NCBI GenBank assembly: GCA_937924855.1
Contig: CALEYQ010000020.1
Coordinates: 1-26,208 of the forward strand
Direction of reading: 5' to 3'
Length of the DNA stretch: 26,208 nucleotides
DNA from: an uncultured Bacteroidota bacterium
Lineage (GTDB): Bacteria > Bacteroidota > Bacteroidia > JADZBD01
Below, piece after piece: positions 23,571 through 26,208 of this stretch. Position 1 is the stretch's first letter. Every line of letters begins with the position of its first letter. The position numbers and the translations under genes were made by a program. The notes under the pieces were generated by a model, which worked only from the letters and a program-made list of their open reading frames with translations, ran no database searches and was not told where the DNA came from.

Positions 23571-24041
23571 ATGTCAATTAGCGTTGGACAAAAAGCCCCG
23601 GACTTTAAACTTCCGGACACCGAAAAAAACTTCCACAGCCTTTCAGATCATAAGGGAAAGAATGTTGTTCTGTTATTTTTTCCGGCTGCCTTTACCGGAA
23701 ATTGCACCAAAGAAATGTGCCAAACCCGCGACGAACTGGAAACTTTCAACGGATTGAATGCCGTGGTTTACGGAATCTCAGTAGATATGCCTTTTTCTCT
23801 TGCAAAATTCAAAGAGCTTGAAAAGCTTAATTTTCCTCTGCTGAGCGACTTCAACAAGGAAGCCGTTAATGCGTATGGAATTCTCCTTGAAAATTTTGCC
23901 GCCGGCCTGAAGGGAGTGAGCAAAAGAGCCAGCTTTGTTGTTGACAAAGAAGGTGTGGTTCGTTATGCTGAGGTGCTGGCGACTGCCGGGGAATACCCTG
24001 ATTTCGACGGCATTAAAAATGCCCTGGAAGGATTGAAATAA
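23571..24041 (+). CDS. Peroxiredoxin, AhpE/BCP-like
   Basis: This 156-residue thioredoxin-fold peroxidase reduces hydroperoxides. The peroxidatic cysteine is C45 in FPAAFTGNCTKEMC, fitting the PxxxTxxC motif, and C50 is placed five residues later, as the resolving cysteine is in BCP/PrxQ enzymes. APDFKLPDT at the N-terminus and ASFVVDKEGVVRYAEV near the C-terminus are AhpC/TSA signatures. Length equals typical BCP or AhpE. There is no signal peptide, so it acts in the cytoplasm. A bidirectional terminator follows the stop. Confidence 0.94.
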   Translation: MSISVGQKAPDFKLPDTEKNFHSLSDHKGKNVVLLFFPAAFTGNCTKEMCQTRDELETFNGLNAVVYGISVDMPFSLAKFKELEKLNFPLLSDFNKEAVNAYGILLENFAAGLKGVSKRASFVVDKEGVVRYAEVLATAGEYPDFDGIKNALEGLK

Positions 24042-24058
24042 AAAACATGCTTCACATT

Positions 24059-24087
24059 AAAAATCCCGCAATCGCGGGATTTTTTTT
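24059..24087. terminator. Bidirectional terminator between peroxiredoxin and rluD
   Basis: ATCCCGC (24063-24069), a four-base loop, then GCGGGAT (24074-24080) form a perfect stem, extended by A:T pairs on both sides. T-rich tails occur on both strands (T run 24080-24087 on plus; 24059-24063 as T run on minus), so it can end both convergent transcripts. It touches the rluD stop. Confidence 0.88.
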
Positions 24088-25132
24088 ATTCATGCCGGGA
24101 GCCCGAATAGGTTCTCCATTTGGCCAATAACTTTTCCATGTCTTCCGGAAGGGGAGCTTCAAAGCTCACTTCCTTTCCGGTCCTAGGATGTTTAAAAGAA
24201 AGTGTTCTGGCATGAAGGGCGTGCCGGGGGCAAACCGCAAAACAGTTTTCCACAAACTGCCGGTATTTAGTAAATGTTGTTCCCTTTAATATCCGGTTCC
24301 CACCGTACTCGCCATCGTTAAATACGGGGTGACCGATGTGCTGCATGTGAACTCTTATCTGGTGGGTTCTTCCTGTTTCCAGTTTACACTCCACAAATGA
24401 AACATATCCCAGTTTCTCGAGCACCCTATAGTGTGTAATAGCATGTTTTCCCTGATCTCCTTCGGGAAAAACATCCATCACCTTCCGGTCTTTCAGGGAT
24501 CGTCCAATATGCCCCTCCACCCTACCGGTATCAATTTCCGGTTCTCCCCAAACCACGGCATTATATTTCCGGTCGAGATCCCGATCGAAGAAAATTTTTG
24601 CCAGCCGGGTCATGCTGAATTCGTTTTTTGCCACCACAAGAATTCCGGAGGTGTTTTTATCGATACGGTGTACCAGGCCCGGCCGGGGTTCATCGGGAAA
24701 ACCTTCCCGGGCAGGAAGTTGTGGCAAATTGGCAAAATGATGCAATAGCGCGTTAACCAGAGTTCCGGAATAATTTCCGTGACCGGGATGGACCACCATA
24801 CCGGGTTTTTTATTTATGATAACCAGATCTTCATCCTCAAAAACAATATCGAGGGGAATATTCTCGGGAATAAGTTCAATTTCTCTTGGTGGCTTGGGAA
24901 GTACTACAGTTATCTGATCTCCGGGTCGGACCTTATAACTGGACTTACTTGGTTTACCATCTACACGCACATTTCCTGCTTCAATGGCCGTTTGAACCCG
25001 TGTCCGGGTGGCCTGGGGAATGCGTGTAAAAACAAATTTATCGAGACGTTCCGGCTGCTGGCCGGGATCTACCACAAAACGATGGTGTTCAAAAAGGTCC
25101 TGTTCTTCGGAGGCATCGGAAATCTCATCCAT
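24086..25132 (-). CDS. rluD: RluD-type 23S rRNA pseudouridine synthase
   Basis: This 348-residue enzyme isomerises uridine in large-subunit rRNA (the RluD group acts on helix 69). The S4 RNA-binding domain spans about 27-80 (ERLDKFVFTRIPQATRTRVQ, GNVRVDGKPSKSSYKVRPGD). The catalytic domain has D158 in GLVHRIDKNTSGILVVAK, the catalytic Asp motif, then ECKLETGRTHQIRVHMQHIGHPVFND, which is the RluA/D family signature. Length is normal for the group. Its start lies two bases after the stop of the T9SS protein, so both may share a transcript. Confidence 0.93.
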   Translation of the reverse strand: MDEISDASEEQDLFEHHRFVVDPGQQPERLDKFVFTRIPQATRTRVQTAIEAGNVRVDGKPSKSSYKVRPGDQITVVLPKPPREIELIPENIPLDIVFEDEDLVIINKKPGMVVHPGHGNYSGTLVNALLHHFANLPQLPAREGFPDEPRPGLVHRIDKNTSGILVVAKNEFSMTRLAKIFFDRDLDRKYNAVVWGEPEIDTGRVEGHIGRSLKDRKVMDVFPEGDQGKHAITHYRVLEKLGYVSFVECKLETGRTHQIRVHMQHIGHPVFNDGEYGGNRILKGTTFTKYRQFVENCFAVCPRHALHARTLSFKHPRTGKEVSFEAPLPEDMEKLLAKWRTYSGSRHE

Positions 25133-25134
25133 AA

Positions 25135-26208
25135 TTAACGGATAAGAATAAACTTCCGGTTCCAGGAGTAGGAACCGGAGATACCTGAGATAAAATACAA
25201 TCCCTCAGGAAGGTTTGAGAAGTCGATGTTTTCGGAGCCTGAAAATTTTCCGGTTCTTACCAGGACTCCGGCACTGTTAAACACATTGTAGTTTGTAGTT
25301 TGTCCGCCCGAAACAGATAATGTGGCAGGACCGGGACCGGGATTAGGATATAAAATAATATCAGGAGTTTCATTGGTTTCGTCGGAATGAGCCAGAGCTT
25401 CGGCAGGAGTTCCAAAAACCGGCCGGATCATTAAACTACCACTGAAAATGCTGTTTTGCCAGGAGCCGGAAGTATTGTAAAAAACTTTTGAGCTTGAATT
25501 ACGGGAAAGATCAAATCCAACGTTCAGCAGGTCTTTGGTGTATTGTACCCATCCCACATAAAAGGTTCCCGAAAGCAAAACAGGAGAAGTAAGATGGTAC
25601 CGGTAAAACTGATTCATAAGATTTCCCCAATCGTTGTGCTTTTCAAAATGGTAATTGGGCGTTGTGATACTGTCCTGAAAAATTATGGCTCCAGGCACCC
25701 CGCCCATATCAGACCAAATGGTAATACGGAACGACCGTTGTGTAACAGAGTTAACCGGCGGGTTACTGAGGCCGTTGGGAACCCAGTTGAAATACATGTC
25801 CACGGCCCGAATGGTATCGGGCACGTTGAGGGTAAATTTGTATGCAAGTTTTCCTCCGATTACATTCAAACCGTAAGCAAGCTCTGCCGTTCCGTCGTCG
25901 TAAGCATAATAATTGGCAAATCGGTGGGTGAAGCGTAGGGTATCATTCTGCCTGTTGATATCGGGATTTGCGGAAATAACATGCTGAATGGTATAATAGG
26001 TATTGTTTGAAAAATTCGGGAAGGAGTAATTTACCGTGGGCTGATTCAGATTCAGACAAGGCGTGGGTTGGGTACACACCGTGTAATTAGAGGTACGAAA
26101 GGGGTCGATGTTTCCGGTTCCGGTGTAGGTAGTATTAACCTGAACCGAATTCTGGTCAAAAATTCTATACTCGTAAGTTGTATTTTTCAGGGTATTAAAA
26201 TTATTCCG
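25135..26208 (-). CDS. T9SS type A sorting-domain protein, C-terminal part (partial)
   Basis: This reading frame is open to the right window edge, giving the last 357 residues of a larger secreted protein. The C-terminal 75 residues carry the T9SS type A sorting domain: LYPNPGPGPATLSVSG, then VFNSAGVLVRTGKFSG, LPEGLYFI and the terminal WNRKFILIR. Such proteins are exported by the Sec system, crossed over the outer membrane by T9SS, and then the domain is removed. The upstream part has YYAYDDGTAELAYG and beta-rich segments with aromatic repeats, no recognisable enzyme motif. The true start is beyond the window; the GTG at 26079 is internal, since the frame runs on without a stop. rluD follows two bases later. 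Confidence 0.88.
   Translation of the reverse strand, partial: RNNFNTLKNTTYEYRIFDQNSVQVNTTYTGTGNIDPFRTSNYTVCTQPTPCLNLNQPTVNYSFPNFSNNTYYTIQHVISANPDINRQNDTLRFTHRFANYYAYDDGTAELAYGLNVIGGKLAYKFTLNVPDTIRAVDMYFNWVPNGLSNPPVNSVTQRSFRITIWSDMGGVPGAIIFQDSITTPNYHFEKHNDWGNLMNQFYRYHLTSPVLLSGTFYVGWVQYTKDLLNVGFDLSRNSSSKVFYNTSGSWQNSIFSGSLMIRPVFGTPAEALAHSDETNETPDIILYPNPGPGPATLSVSGGQTTNYNVFNSAGVLVRTGKFSGSENIDFSNLPEGLYFISGISGSYSWNRKFILIR

Overview
The window looks like chromosomal DNA of a Bacteroidota (Bacteroidetes) species. The evidence is a PorX-type REC-PglZ response regulator of the type IX secretion system (T9SS), a protein with a C-terminal T9SS sorting domain, TAnnTTTG -7 promoter boxes a few bases before several starts, little Shine-Dalgarno signal, and family-typical DUF2007, DUF3108 and patatin/beta-barrel proteins. 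I cannot place it more finely. I see no tRNA, rRNA, CRISPR array, IS element or phage gene.

Left third (1-10436, all minus strand): an 11-gene complex I operon, nuoABCDHIJKLMN, transcribed right to left. It has no nuoE, nuoF or nuoG, so the NADH-oxidising module is absent here. Genes overlap by 1-10 bases or are separated by at most 9. The last gene overlaps a 139-residue proline-rich protein of unknown function by 4 bases. After 107 bases comes the start of korA (2-oxoglutarate:ferredoxin oxidoreductase), cut by the window edge. A 2[4Fe-4S] ferredoxin gene is divergent from nuoA. Together these suggest that reduced ferredoxin from 2-oxoacid oxidation may feed a ferredoxin-driven complex I.

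Middle (10587-18869): ferredoxin, a strong terminator, a cystathionine beta-synthase-like enzyme with two CBS domains, a convergent cytoplasmic cyclophilin, and a helical-backbone metal-receptor protein. Then comes an overlapping trio: patatin phospholipase with beta-barrel, atypical ABC ATPase, DUF2007. A DUF3108 envelope protein follows, then minus-strand hemE, whose N-terminal codons lie in another frame, pointing to a small deletion or sequencing error.

Right third (18987-26208): porX-tsaE-ald in a row, then a small membrane protein, a flavin reductase-family protein and a BCP-like peroxiredoxin. A bidirectional terminator separates these from minus-strand rluD and a T9SS-secreted protein that runs off the right edge. 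The Ald-family protein appears to lack two of the four classical alanine dehydrogenase active-site residues.

No gene-free stretch exceeds 300 bases. The longest are the hemE/porX divergent region (about 117 bases beyond the hemE remnant) and the nuoA/ferredoxin divergent region (150 bases).
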